From positions 3,968,001 through 4,032,000 of the forward strand of contig NZ_AP031498.1 of assembly GCF_042854845.1 (NCBI RefSeq): a DNA stretch of 64,000 bases. The letters run 5' to 3'. The stretch is from Maricurvus nonylphenolicus (lineage in GTDB: Bacteria; Pseudomonadota; Gammaproteobacteria; Pseudomonadales; Cellvibrionaceae). Below the pieces are notes generated by a model. The model worked only from the letters and a program-made list of their open reading frames with translations, did no database searches and was not told the origin of the DNA. A program made the position numbers and the translations under genes. Positions 16,656-25,590 of this stretch are shown piece by piece. Each line of letters begins with the position of its first letter. Position 1 is the stretch's first letter.

Positions 16656-17606
16656 TTAGAGATTTTTGCGCTTTAAACGATTGGCATGTGCCCGATACAG
16701 CGACACAGGGTTTAACCACAGCGACCTGACACCCAACATCTGGTTGACTTCATCGAGGTGGTTCATGGCTTTATTGTCGTAAATCACCTGTCCCATATAC
16801 TGGGAACACTGACTTACCAGGCCGTCATTGGTCTCACCATTAAAGGCCAGACTGGTCAGCGACAGGAAATAATCACTGGGATCAAAGATATTGGTAAACA
16901 CATCGGTTCCGACCCAGGAGTACATCTTGATGTTATGACCAAAGACATCAATATTTTCCTGCGACTTGCCACAGGCGCTTTGGGTATTTACGCCCCAACC
17001 GTGACGAGTATTCAGATCAGCCGAACCAGCAATGGTTAAGGTTTCCATCGCCGCCAAAGCATCCTGCTCTCCATCGCCGTCAGACAATAGATTTAGCAGA
17101 CTGCCAAAGCCGTTAAAGATGGTTTCAGCCACACTCTCCAAAGGTGAGCCCGGTGGAATAGTGCCACGCACCACATCGGCTACCGGTGAGCCTTTATTGG
17201 CACCACCAATGGAGGTGATGGAAGCAATACGCTCAGGGACAAACGTTGCCGCCACACGTGCGGTAGGCGCACCTTGGCTGTGGGCAAAAATATTTACCTT
17301 GTTGGCAGGCACATGATTGACCAGGTAATCGGCTAACTCTTGGCCACGTACTTCGCTGTGATTAAACGCAGAAACTTGCGCTGTGTAGACCGTGGCGCCA
17401 GAACGCTCGAGGTTGTAACTGATATTGTGCCAGTAATCCACCAGGCCACCGACCGAATCAAAACCACTTAAACCGTGCACTAATACAATGGGGTTTTTGG
17501 TTTCGGTATAACCGGCATGACCATGACTGGCAATTAATAAACAACTAATACTGGCGACGGACGTCACCATGCGCTTTACAGAGCGCAGACTATCTCTCAT
17601 TTTCAT
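16656..17606 (-). CDS. Secreted triacylglycerol lipase (foldase-dependent, family I.1/I.2 type)
   Basis: A 316-residue alpha/beta-hydrolase with signal peptide (residues 1 to about 31, ending SHGHAG). NPIVLVHGLSGFD forms the oxyanion region. The nucleophile elbow reads AHSQG (Ser110), with Ala replacing the first Gly of GxSxG. The other triad members are likely Asp261 (ETNDGLVSQ) and His283 (MNHLDEVN), the latter in the HLDEVN context typical of Pseudomonas-type lipases. The product would be exported to the periplasm, folded by the adjacent Lif, and secreted. Long-chain triglycerides are the expected substrate. Confidence 0.93.
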   Translation of the reverse strand: MKMRDSLRSVKRMVTSVASISCLLIASHGHAGYTETKNPIVLVHGLSGFDSVGGLVDYWHNISYNLERSGATVYTAQVSAFNHSEVRGQELADYLVNHVPANKVNIFAHSQGAPTARVAATFVPERIASITSIGGANKGSPVADVVRGTIPPGSPLESVAETIFNGFGSLLNLLSDGDGEQDALAAMETLTIAGSADLNTRHGWGVNTQSACGKSQENIDVFGHNIKMYSWVGTDVFTNIFDPSDYFLSLTSLAFNGETNDGLVSQCSQYMGQVIYDNKAMNHLDEVNQMLGVRSLWLNPVSLYRAHANRLKRKNL

Positions 17607-17783
17607 TATGGGTACCTAATTATTTTTATTAAACGTTGCGGGCAAAAACATCAGCCCAGCCCCAACTGCTCGGGCCCATACGAGGATGAGGACGAGGGAC
17701 AAAGACAAAAGAGGACTAAAATCTGCGACCGGGGGGTCAATAGAAATTTAGGTGACAGAGTAAGATATTTGGTGCCTGAAAGT

Positions 17784-17810
17784 GGGGGCTGACCCGCAGG
17801 GTCAGACCCC
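17784..17810. repeat. Single REP palindrome
   Basis: One 27-nt palindrome with loop GCA and one stem mismatch (G in place of T in the left arm). It ends six bases beyond the stop codon of the minus-strand GGDEF-EAL gene, again a 3'-end position. Confidence 0.85.
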
Positions 17811-17816
17811 GGAAGA

Positions 17817-20099
17817 CTAGGCCAGCTCTAAATGAACGACGTTGTTGTCGCTTTCAAAGCCGCCGTGTACCAGGTGCTGCTCGATCTGTTCAGCAGACAT
17901 GGGTTTGGCGTAGAAGAAGCCTTGTACCTGGTCACAACCACGCTCACGCAACCACTTGGCCTGGTTATCGTATTCAACACCCTCGGCAACCACATTGAGG
18001 GACATATTGTGCGCCAGGTTAATGATCGACTTGGCGATAGCGGCATCGTTTTGATTGGTCGCAACATCACAAATAAAGCTGCGATCAATTTTCAGCTTAT
18101 GAATAGGGAAACGCTTTAAATAAGCCAGAGATGAATAGCCGGTACCAAAATCATCAATCGCCAGAGAAATGCCCATCTGGTTGAGCACATTCATCATATT
18201 GATGGTTTCGCTGGCATGCTCCATGGCCGAAGATTCGGTAATTTCCAGCTCAAGGTGTGTAGCCGGCAAACCGGTATCGGCCAAAATCTCAGCAACACGC
18301 TCAGGGAAATTCGCCTGCCTAAACTGCCGTGGCGACAGGTTGACGGCCACCTTGCCCGCATAACGCCCTGACTTCAGCCAGGTCTTTTGTTGCTCACAAG
18401 CACGACGCAATACCCATTCGCTCAACTGCACAATCAGGCCGGTTTCTTCTGCCAACGGAATAAAATGCGCCGGCGATACCAAGCCGCGCTCTGGATGTTG
18501 CCAGCGTACCAACGCCTCCATACCCACAAGGCTATCGGTTTGCAGATCAAATTGCGGTTGATAAAACAGGGTTAACTGATCCTGCTCGATGGCACGACGC
18601 AGATCGTTTTCCAGTAACAGGAAGTTCACGGCCGAGGCATTCATACCTTCGGCATAGAACTGGTAATTGTTCTTGCCGCTCTCTTTCGCTTTATACATAG
18701 CGATATCAGCGGTTTTTAGCAGTTCATCGGCCTGGGTACCGTCATCGGGGTAGACGCTGATACCGATACTCACCGTGGTGGAGATATCATGCCCCTGAAT
18801 CGTAATCGGACGCGAAATAGTCGCCAGAATCTTCTGAGCCACAAAGCCGACATCTTCAATGTCGTGAATGCCTTCCAGTACCACAACAAATTCGTCACCA
18901 CCCAAACGGGCAACGGTATCCATATCACGGACACATTCTTTCAGGCGCTGGGAAATCGCTTTTAACAGCAGATCTCCAGCATCATGCCCCAAGCTGTCGT
19001 TGATATACTTAAAGCGATCCAAATCCAGCAACATGGCCACTAATTTGCCACCGCTGCGCTTGGCGCGTGCCAAGCCGTGATTAAGGCGATCGTAAAACAG
19101 GGCGCGGTTGGGTAAACCGGTAAGCGCATCGTGAAACGCCATATAATTCAGGCGCGACTGTTGTTCACGCAGAGCATCTTCGGCCTGTTTGCGCTCGGTA
19201 ATATCCGTACAAATTGAGCAGATACCAAAGACTTTTTCGCTCTTGTCCTTGAGTGGGAACTTAACCATCAGGTAGGTATGCAGGCTGCCATCTTTGTGCA
19301 TAATCTCCAGCTCAGACTCGACGTTCTGAGTGGCCTGCGACATACCTTGATCTTCTTGCCACAATTCCCTGGCCAATTCGACTGGGAATACATCAAAGAC
19401 ATTCTTGCCGACATAACCTTCTTCATCATCCACAGCCATCAGCTGCTTGTAATACTCACTGGCGAGTATCACGTTGCCGTCGAGATCTTTTACGGCAATC
19501 AGGGTCGGAGAATGATAGAGAATGGCTTTCAAATAAGTTTCACTGGCCCACAACGCCTGCTCGGCAACACGGTACTTTTCCGCTTGCTCTTCGTGGTGGC
19601 GCATTTCGATCAGCTGGCGGATCAGCAAGGTGCTGAACACCCACACGGTTTCCAGATCATTGGCCGCTTTAATCAGTGAACCCACGTCTTCCTGTGACTC
19701 ACAGTAGAAAGCCCCGATAGGTTTTCCGGAATCCAGGATAGGATAAATAAGGATTGAGCGGGTTCCCGCAAGATAATCACGCTCAGTAAGGCTTTCAACA
19801 TCGGCCACATTGGCCATCCACTGCTTACCGGTCACAAAGCTCTGGCGAATAGTGTCGGCCGGCAAGTGCTGCAACTGTGCCATCGGGCGGGAGAGGGAAA
19901 CAACTTTATCAGAGGAGGAAGTACCAACGGTTTCAACAATTAGCTGATCATCACGGTCAACGACAAGCACCGCGCGACTGACCGCCGGTTTTGCCATGAC
20001 AAGCTTGATAAGCCTCTCAGCTATCTGCTTTTGATTTAGATCTTTAAACAGCTGCTGAAACTTGCGTATCAGATCAACTGCACCGCTTTTACTTTGCAT
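17817..20099 (-). CDS. GAF-PAS-GGDEF-EAL protein (c-di-GMP turnover)
   Basis: A 760-residue cytoplasmic protein without membrane spans. The domain order appears to be GAF (about 25-170, with RSILIYPILDSGKPIGAFY), PAS (about 187-310, ending DITERKQAEDAL), GGDEF (about 325-480) and EAL (about 495-745). The cyclase signature GGDEF is intact at 400-404 and the EAL motif (MEALVRW) is intact at 528-530; DDFGTGYSSL and VAEGVE are also present. It could synthesise or hydrolyse c-di-GMP, with the GAF/PAS part sensing a small ligand or redox state. It is monocistronic, with a long AT-rich leader region upstream. Confidence 0.93.
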   Translation of the reverse strand: MQSKSGAVDLIRKFQQLFKDLNQKQIAERLIKLVMAKPAVSRAVLVVDRDDQLIVETVGTSSSDKVVSLSRPMAQLQHLPADTIRQSFVTGKQWMANVADVESLTERDYLAGTRSILIYPILDSGKPIGAFYCESQEDVGSLIKAANDLETVWVFSTLLIRQLIEMRHHEEQAEKYRVAEQALWASETYLKAILYHSPTLIAVKDLDGNVILASEYYKQLMAVDDEEGYVGKNVFDVFPVELARELWQEDQGMSQATQNVESELEIMHKDGSLHTYLMVKFPLKDKSEKVFGICSICTDITERKQAEDALREQQSRLNYMAFHDALTGLPNRALFYDRLNHGLARAKRSGGKLVAMLLDLDRFKYINDSLGHDAGDLLLKAISQRLKECVRDMDTVARLGGDEFVVVLEGIHDIEDVGFVAQKILATISRPITIQGHDISTTVSIGISVYPDDGTQADELLKTADIAMYKAKESGKNNYQFYAEGMNASAVNFLLLENDLRRAIEQDQLTLFYQPQFDLQTDSLVGMEALVRWQHPERGLVSPAHFIPLAEETGLIVQLSEWVLRRACEQQKTWLKSGRYAGKVAVNLSPRQFRQANFPERVAEILADTGLPATHLELEITESSAMEHASETINMMNVLNQMGISLAIDDFGTGYSSLAYLKRFPIHKLKIDRSFICDVATNQNDAAIAKSIINLAHNMSLNVVAEGVEYDNQAKWLRERGCDQVQGFFYAKPMSAEQIEQHLVHGGFESDNNVVHLELA

Positions 20100-20685
20100 T
20101 GATGCCCAACTACTTGATGGTTAGACGCTTCTTACACTGGCTTACAGTGTTTGGCGCCTTTCCCACGCTGGAATCACCGTAAAAAGGTCACTCCAACACG
20201 ATAAAAATATTCGCAACCTATTTAGTAGAAGCTCGCAGCCTTTGAGACTTAGGACTTTTATGACTCAATAGTCATAACGCTTCTATAAGGCGGTCAATAT
20301 ATTACCATATTGCATAAAAAACATACACAACAAATTATTTGAGCTGTTTAAAACAGGTTATATCGCCTATATGCATGAAACGCTCAAAATTTTAGAACGA
20401 TTCACTATAGCCCGTTTATAGGTAACAGCTCAAGACTTATAAAGCGATTTATCACAAAAGACCTATAACCATTTGATTTAAAACATATTTCCTAGAAATA
20501 TAGTTTTTAACGCTATTCTGAAAAGGGCTATACTCACACCCAATCAACTTGAGGCAAGGAAATAAATGCCAGTAAAATGAGCAGAACGACATCCTTCAGG
20601 GTATCGCGATCAATTGCGGCTCAACGCATTACCGCCTTCAACTACAATAATAACGAGGGTCCCACAGGGATCCGGGGCAACAATC
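20100..20685. other. 586-bp AT-rich divergent intergenic region
   Basis: This gap lies between the divergent GGDEF-EAL and STAS genes. The stretch 20200-20540 is clearly richer in A and T than the flanking genes, as expected for promoters on both strands. A short reading frame of four codons with a good AAGGA site starts at 20567, but it is too short to claim. No hairpin terminator, tRNA or repeat was recognised. Confidence 0.5.
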
Positions 20686-21285
20686 ATGACCAAGCTAGTG
20701 CCGTTTATCGGTGAGGAATATCTTGTGCGAGAAAAGGATGCCAGCAACCAATCCCTCGATAATGCCTTTGATGAGCTCGAAGCGCTCATCGCAGATGAGT
20801 TTGAAGAGCTCGATGACTGGGGCGATGAACTGGATGTATTCGATGACAGTTCCGATACTATCAGCGCTGAACTCAGCCAGGATCTGGAGACGCTGAAGCA
20901 GGAAACACCGCCAACTGCGACAAAGCCTGCTGCGCCAGCCAGGCCCCAAGCGGCAGCACCAGCCAAGCAAAAACCTTATACACTGGAAACCATTGACGGC
21001 GGTGACGGGCTATTACTGCGCCTTAAAGGAAAGGTCGATTTCAGCTCCCGGGATCTTATCTATCACTTTATCCGCGACATTCGCGAAGGCACGACCAAAC
21101 ACTACGATCTGGATTTGGCACAATGCCCATTGATCACCGTCACCGGCATTAGCCTGTTACTGCTGTTAAAAGAAGCCACCGCTGAACGGAAAGTAGAAAT
21201 CACCCTGAGTAACTGCCAACCCAAAGTCTATCAGGCTTTGCATTGGGCAGGCATGGATAAGCATTTTCTGGTCGCACCTGTTTAA
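20686..21285 (+). CDS. STAS-domain protein with acidic N-terminal region
   Basis: A 199-residue cytoplasmic protein from ATG 20686 (MTKLVPFIGEEYL); an upstream in-frame TTG at 20614 is less likely. Residues 15-60 are strongly acidic (NAFDELEALIADEFEELDDW), then an Ala/Pro-rich linker of about 30 residues. The C-terminal ~95 residues resemble a STAS domain (LLLRLKGKVDFSSRDLIYHF, then DLDLAQCPLITVTGISLLLLL, then LSNCQPKVYQALHWAGMDKHF). STAS proteins work in anti-sigma antagonism or lipid/toluene ABC systems (MlaB-like). The usual phosphorylatable Ser is not obvious in TVTGISLL. The partner is unknown. Confidence 0.8.
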   Translation: MTKLVPFIGEEYLVREKDASNQSLDNAFDELEALIADEFEELDDWGDELDVFDDSSDTISAELSQDLETLKQETPPTATKPAAPARPQAAAPAKQKPYTLETIDGGDGLLLRLKGKVDFSSRDLIYHFIRDIREGTTKHYDLDLAQCPLITVTGISLLLLLKEATAERKVEITLSNCQPKVYQALHWAGMDKHFLVAPV

Positions 21286-21312
21286 CCCACACACCTGATT
21301 ATTTTTTAGCCG

Positions 21313-21332
21313 CCCCTGTATGGAAGCAGGGG
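21313..21332 (+). terminator. Possible terminator after the STAS gene
   Basis: CCCCTG and CAGGGG form a 6-bp stem around an 8-nt loop, 28 bp after the stop codon. The following T content is weak. Confidence 0.4.
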
Positions 21333-21414
21333 TATCTATTCCCCATGGTTCTTGGACGCAGGTTGGCGAACTCTTTATCCTGCTGGCAATCCAATCTCAA
21401 TACTCAGGGACAAT

Positions 21415-21732
21415 ATGACAAGGCTGTTATTGACGCAGAAAACACTGTCAGGCGTAGCACTGCTACTAACCTGTGTGACCGCCTGGAGCGCAAGTAAGCA
21501 GATCGCCGTAGAAGTTGAATTTGTTGAAAGCGGCACAAGTATTGGGCAAGACGAGCAAACCAATACTCTGCATTTCAATTCAAGAACCCCGGCAAGTGCC
21601 CAACTGAGCATCGAAAGCCGAGGCAGAGAAATCGTGCTGCACTATCCCATTGTCCACAACAACAAGATTCACAATAGCCGGATTGAGGATTTGGGATCGA
21701 ACGCTGAAAGCATCACTCTGACCTACTATTAA
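21415..21732 (+). CDS. Small secreted hypothetical protein
   Basis: A 105-residue protein from ATG 21415, which has AGGGA six bases upstream; the frame stays open further upstream but without a good start. The first ~25 residues are a signal peptide ending VTAWSA. The mature part (about 80 residues) looks beta-strand-rich (KQIAVEVEFVESGTSIG, REIVLHYPIVHNN). It is probably periplasmic. No family recognised. Confidence 0.7.
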   Translation: MTRLLLTQKTLSGVALLLTCVTAWSASKQIAVEVEFVESGTSIGQDEQTNTLHFNSRTPASAQLSIESRGREIVLHYPIVHNNKIHNSRIEDLGSNAESITLTYY

Positions 21733-21773
21733 CATCTCTCAATTAAGCGTAGGCCAGAGTAAGCAGGTAACGC

Positions 21774-21935
21774 TTACTTCAAGTTTACCCACAGAGCGTG
21801 TACAACGCCCGGGAAGAACATCAGTAGACACAATACAATATTGATCACCAGATCTTTACCTGCGCCCTTTTTCAGAAATACCGCCACCGGTGGTAACAAC
21901 AACGACAAGATAATGAGTACTAACTTATTGTCCAT
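21774..21935 (-). CDS. YqaE/Pmp3 family membrane peptide (53 aa)
   Basis: A short gene found by reading the minus strand: MDNKLVLIILSLLLPPVAVF, then LKKGAGKDLVINIVLCLLMF, then FPGVVHALWVNLK. It has two hydrophobic helices, the LPPVAVFLKKG turn and the FPGVVHALWV ending, which are characteristic of UPF0057/Pmp3 proteolipids. AAGGA precedes the ATG by seven bases. Members are small inner-membrane proteins linked to salt and cold stress and membrane potential. It lies just downstream of the DASS transporter gene on the same strand. Confidence 0.93.
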   Translation of the reverse strand: MDNKLVLIILSLLLPPVAVFLKKGAGKDLVINIVLCLLMFFPGVVHALWVNLK

Positions 21936-21980
21936 AATATTTCCTTGTTAATGATGAATAATGAATAAGTCTTGGCCCGT

Positions 21981-23360
21981 CTACGCTACCAGAAAATAGA
22001 TAACACTGGTAATCACAGCCGCTCCCAGTAAATTTAATCCAATCCCTTCCCGAGACATTTGCGCCACGGTCAGGCGCCCCGATGCCATTACCAAGGCATT
22101 AGGTGCAGTTGCTACCGGTAACATAAAGGCACAACTGGCACTGAAGGCGGCAGGAATCATCAACAGCGCAGGATCAATATTGGCTCCTATGGCTGCGGCC
22201 CCCAGTATCGGCATCAACAACGTTGTCGTCGCCGTATTACTGGTCACCTCGGTCATAAAGGTGACCCCAAGGCAAATACAGAAAATCAGCAGCAGCACAG
22301 GCAAACTTGCCAGCTCAGCCAATTGATTGCCCAGCGCCTGACTCAGCCCCACTTCCATAAAGGCTTTGGCCAGCGTAATGCCGCCAGCAAACAACAGCAT
22401 TACGCCCCAGTGAATACTGCTGGCGGTGGGCCAATCCAGTAAACGCTGACCTTTACCATCAGGGCAAATACATAACACCACCACCGCCATTAAGGCCACA
22501 GAGGCATAGTTGGCTGTGGGTAATTCAAAAAAGCCACTCCAGCCGCCAAAGGGATTTTTTAACGTCATCCACGCTAAAATTGTGCAGGCAAAAATAATCA
22601 GTACACGCTTTTCAGCGATAGACATAACGCCTGGCTGGGGGATGGTAATGTTCTCGGCCGATTTAAGCCCTCGGGTTAACCACAAACCTGCCAAGGGCAG
22701 GAACAACAGAACCACCGGTAACCCAATGCCCATCCAGGTAAGGAAATCTTTTTCCAACCCGGTGACCTCTTTATAGACACTCATAAACACCAAATTGGGA
22801 GGTGTACCAATTGGCGTTCCCATGCCGCCAATACTGGCGGAGAAAGCAATGCCCAACAGCAAGGCTACCGTTAAGCGTTCGCTGTCAGCGCCCTTTACTC
22901 CTTCAATAATTGCCAGCGCCACCGGTAGCAGCATCACCGTCGTGGCGGTATTGGAAATCCACATAGACAGGAATGCCGAAGCCGCCATAAAGCCAAACAC
23001 CAGGCGCTTGGGACTATGGCTACCAAAGGCATGTAACATCATTAACGCGATACGCCGATGTACGCCACTTTTTTCCATGGCCTTGGACATAATCGCACCG
23101 CCGACCAGCAGTAAAATAATAGGGCTGCCATAGGCCAAGGCCACCTGCTTGCCATCGAGAACCCCTGCGATCGGGAAAAAGCCCATAGGGATCAGTGAGG
23201 TTGCTGGGATAGGGATGGGCTCAAAAATCCACCAGAGCGCGCACAATACTGTGACGCCCCCCACTAACGAAGCCTGGGATGACCAGCCATAAGCCTGCAT
23301 CAGCATAAAGGTAGCCACAGCCACCAACGGGCCAAACCAAATGGCTTGAGGTTTGTTCAC
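21981..23360 (-). CDS. SLC13/DASS family sodium:anion symporter
   Basis: A 459-residue polytopic inner-membrane protein. It shows the two SNT motifs that bind sodium and substrate carboxylate (SMWISNTATTVMLLP and VTSNTATTTLLMPILGA) and the inverted-repeat pattern of the divalent-anion:Na+ symporters. Likely substrates are C4-dicarboxylates, citrate or sulfate. It starts with GTG at 23360, and its first codon overlaps the stop of the AraC-type regulator gene (GTGA), implying translational coupling with the regulator. Confidence 0.93.
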   Translation of the reverse strand: MNKPQAIWFGPLVAVATFMLMQAYGWSSQASLVGGVTVLCALWWIFEPIPIPATSLIPMGFFPIAGVLDGKQVALAYGSPIILLLVGGAIMSKAMEKSGVHRRIALMMLHAFGSHSPKRLVFGFMAASAFLSMWISNTATTVMLLPVALAIIEGVKGADSERLTVALLLGIAFSASIGGMGTPIGTPPNLVFMSVYKEVTGLEKDFLTWMGIGLPVVLLFLPLAGLWLTRGLKSAENITIPQPGVMSIAEKRVLIIFACTILAWMTLKNPFGGWSGFFELPTANYASVALMAVVVLCICPDGKGQRLLDWPTASSIHWGVMLLFAGGITLAKAFMEVGLSQALGNQLAELASLPVLLLIFCICLGVTFMTEVTSNTATTTLLMPILGAAAIGANIDPALLMIPAAFSASCAFMLPVATAPNALVMASGRLTVAQMSREGIGLNLLGAAVITSVIYFLVA

Positions 23361-24400
23361 GATGTAATATCCTTTCCTGCTTTTGATTTTTCCTGCCTGT
23401 AGTCAGTCGGACTCATGGCAAACCAGCGGCGAAATACGCGGCTAAAGTTGCTGGCATCCCGAAAACCCAGACGGAAAGCAATATCGGTAAAACTTAATTG
23501 GCTGTTCACCACCAATTGTTCGGCCATATCCTTGCGCACTTCATCCATCAACTGACGATAACCGCTACCTTCAGCAATGAGTCGCCGCTGTAGGGTACGC
23601 CCACTCATGTTAAGTTTGCTGGCCACCATATCCAGTGTTGGCTCCTGCAAAGACATTAAGCTCATAATTTCCTGCCGCAGCTGCAGTATTAACGGGCTAC
23701 CGCCCAAACGATCCAGGTAATCGGACAGGGTTTTCTGCAGTGCCGCTTCCAGCGGCGGATTGGCATGGGGAGAAGGCGCTCGAACATCCTCTTTAGTGGT
23801 GCAGATAATTTGACTTTTAAGACAATCAAACCGAACCTCAGCCCCTAAAATGCGCTCATACTCACTGGCATCTACAGGTTGTGGCCGAGCCATATCTATA
23901 GATTCGATCACGACCCTTGTTCCCATACGAGCCAACATCCCATTCACTACCGCGGCAACCGTAGCATCCACCGCTTCGGGGATATGATTGAGAAACGTAT
24001 CGACATCTATACGCAATTGGTTATGGCCAACCAAATGCAACTGCACATCAATTCCTGTACTCAGTACATCCAGATATTTTTGTAAATACTGGGCCCCTGC
24101 CTCAAGAGTGGGTGCTGCATCAATCAAAGTATCTAGCGCATAGAGAGAGGCATTTGCCAAGTACTGGGGCACCCGTAAACCAAAAGCAGGATCATCAGTC
24201 GCGGTAGCAGCCAATCCCCAAAAGCGCTCCATCTTTTTTATCGGCACCCTGGCCTCTGGGTCGGCCAGCAGCATAGGATCAATCCCCACCTCCTCAATCA
24301 GCGGTTTGGGATCGACGCCGGCGGCACTGACAGTTCTGATCACTGTTGCCACCCAACTGCTCAGGGTTGAAGGGTCTTCTGGGTATTTGGAGCTGGCCAT
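23357..24400 (-). CDS. AraC-family regulator with arabinose-binding-type N-domain (copy 1)
   Basis: A 347-residue protein. The N-terminal ~200 residues form the PF12625-type sensor domain (RTVSAAGVDPKPLIEEVGID, then DPEARVPIKKMERFW). The C-terminus is an AraC double helix-turn-helix ending LSFTDIAFRLGFRDASNFSR, then VFRRWFAMSPTDYR. Members respond to small metabolites such as amino acids or lipids (OruR/VirS group). A close paralogue lies at 28536-29573, with near-identical openings and HTH ends. Gene coupling suggests that it controls the adjacent transporter. Confidence 0.94.
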   Translation of the reverse strand: MASSKYPEDPSTLSSWVATVIRTVSAAGVDPKPLIEEVGIDPMLLADPEARVPIKKMERFWGLAATATDDPAFGLRVPQYLANASLYALDTLIDAAPTLEAGAQYLQKYLDVLSTGIDVQLHLVGHNQLRIDVDTFLNHIPEAVDATVAAVVNGMLARMGTRVVIESIDMARPQPVDASEYERILGAEVRFDCLKSQIICTTKEDVRAPSPHANPPLEAALQKTLSDYLDRLGGSPLILQLRQEIMSLMSLQEPTLDMVASKLNMSGRTLQRRLIAEGSGYRQLMDEVRKDMAEQLVVNSQLSFTDIAFRLGFRDASNFSRVFRRWFAMSPTDYRQEKSKAGKDITS

Positions 24401-24420
24401 AACGCTAATCTAAATAGAAC

Positions 24421-25575
24421 TTACCGAAACTGCTGTAAGCGCTCCGCCGTTGTGGGGTGGGAAGAGAAATAATCCAACACACTATCCATGCTGGAATCAG
24501 AAGACTCATCACTACCATTATTTTCTTCACAGTGTTCCAATGTAGACTTCTGCTCTGTTGCCTCTGCGCTTTCTTCAATAACCTCTTCAGCGGCCTCTTC
24601 TTCATCAGCCTTATCAAATTTCACCTGACAGGCAATGCTTGCTTCAAGGCGCGTCATTAAATTTACAAAATGGATAGGTTCAATATTATTGGCTTTCATA
24701 TATGCCAGCGCGTAATCGTCAGATTCACGCTCGAAATCCCGGGAGTAGGACATCTGTGTAAGAATCAACGGTAATGCCACCAACAGCTCTGAGGTGGTAG
24801 AGATATCGCCGGTAATCGCTACGAGAAGAAAGGCCAGTATAGAATCCTGGATAGCCAACCTCATGCCGTGGTGATGCACAACATGGCCAATTTCATGGGC
24901 CAAGACAGCAATCAACTCATCGTCATTTTTTGCCAACTGAACCATTTGATCGGTAAAAATCATGGTGCCATCCGGCAAGGCAAATGCATTGGCACCTACA
25001 CGCCCACCATCACGGAATAACACACGCAACGGCTCCCCCGGATGCGCCGCAAGCACGGGCGCAAAACTCTCTGCCAGCCGCTGTTTGACATCCTCATCCA
25101 GGGTCGAGGGCTTCATAAATGTTTTATCGAGCATGTCCAGTGTCTGCTCACTGGCAAACTCACTGACCTGATGGGGCAACATCTTGGCAACATGTTTAGC
25201 CGTCGCGGGCACGCCATAAACCACCACGGCCCAACTAAACAACACCACCACCCCTAAGGTGAGCAGTACATAGTGCCAATGGGTCTCGAGTTTGTGAATC
25301 CACTGCTGGACCGGGCTGGGATTGATCTGTTGGCAGCACTGATCAAGCGTATCGTTATCTGCACACTCAAACTTGCCACCATTGGGAAAGTACACATAGC
25401 GGGGGGTATTGCCGAGGCGCGGCGATACTTTTAAGGCAGAAAAATCGCCACTGAAGACACAGCGGCGATCCGGCTGCAGGTAGAGCTTGGTCATGCCGCT
25501 GCCATCAATATAGCAACTGGCCTCTACCTGCTGTGAGGTTTTTCCATCAAACCATTTGCCGTTTAAGGTATACAT
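24421..25575 (-). CDS. M48 family metalloprotease with N-terminal membrane segment
   Basis: A 384-residue protein. The N-terminal ~85 residues hold a Cys-containing beta-rich region (VEASCYIDGSG; FECADNDTLDQCCQ). A membrane helix follows at about 95-113 (HYVLLTLGVVVLFSWAVVVYG). The M48 zinc protease domain has HEIGH at 227-231 and ESDDYALAYM as the third ligand region. The C-terminal ~50 residues are acidic and Ser/Glu-rich. It is 15 bp downstream of the DUF898 gene, a common pairing. The likely role is envelope protein turnover. Confidence 0.92.
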   Translation of the reverse strand: MYTLNGKWFDGKTSQQVEASCYIDGSGMTKLYLQPDRRCVFSGDFSALKVSPRLGNTPRYVYFPNGGKFECADNDTLDQCCQQINPSPVQQWIHKLETHWHYVLLTLGVVVLFSWAVVVYGVPATAKHVAKMLPHQVSEFASEQTLDMLDKTFMKPSTLDEDVKQRLAESFAPVLAAHPGEPLRVLFRDGGRVGANAFALPDGTMIFTDQMVQLAKNDDELIAVLAHEIGHVVHHHGMRLAIQDSILAFLLVAITGDISTTSELLVALPLILTQMSYSRDFERESDDYALAYMKANNIEPIHFVNLMTRLEASIACQVKFDKADEEEAAEEVIEESAEATEQKSTLEHCEENNGSDESSDSSMDSVLDYFSSHPTTAERLQQFR

Positions 25576-25590
25576 CCGCTTAACGACTCG

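Noticed and set aside
20567..20578. Four-codon leader frame (MPVK) with a good ribosome site upstream of the STAS gene
   Set aside because: Too short to distinguish from chance and no attenuation hairpin follows it.
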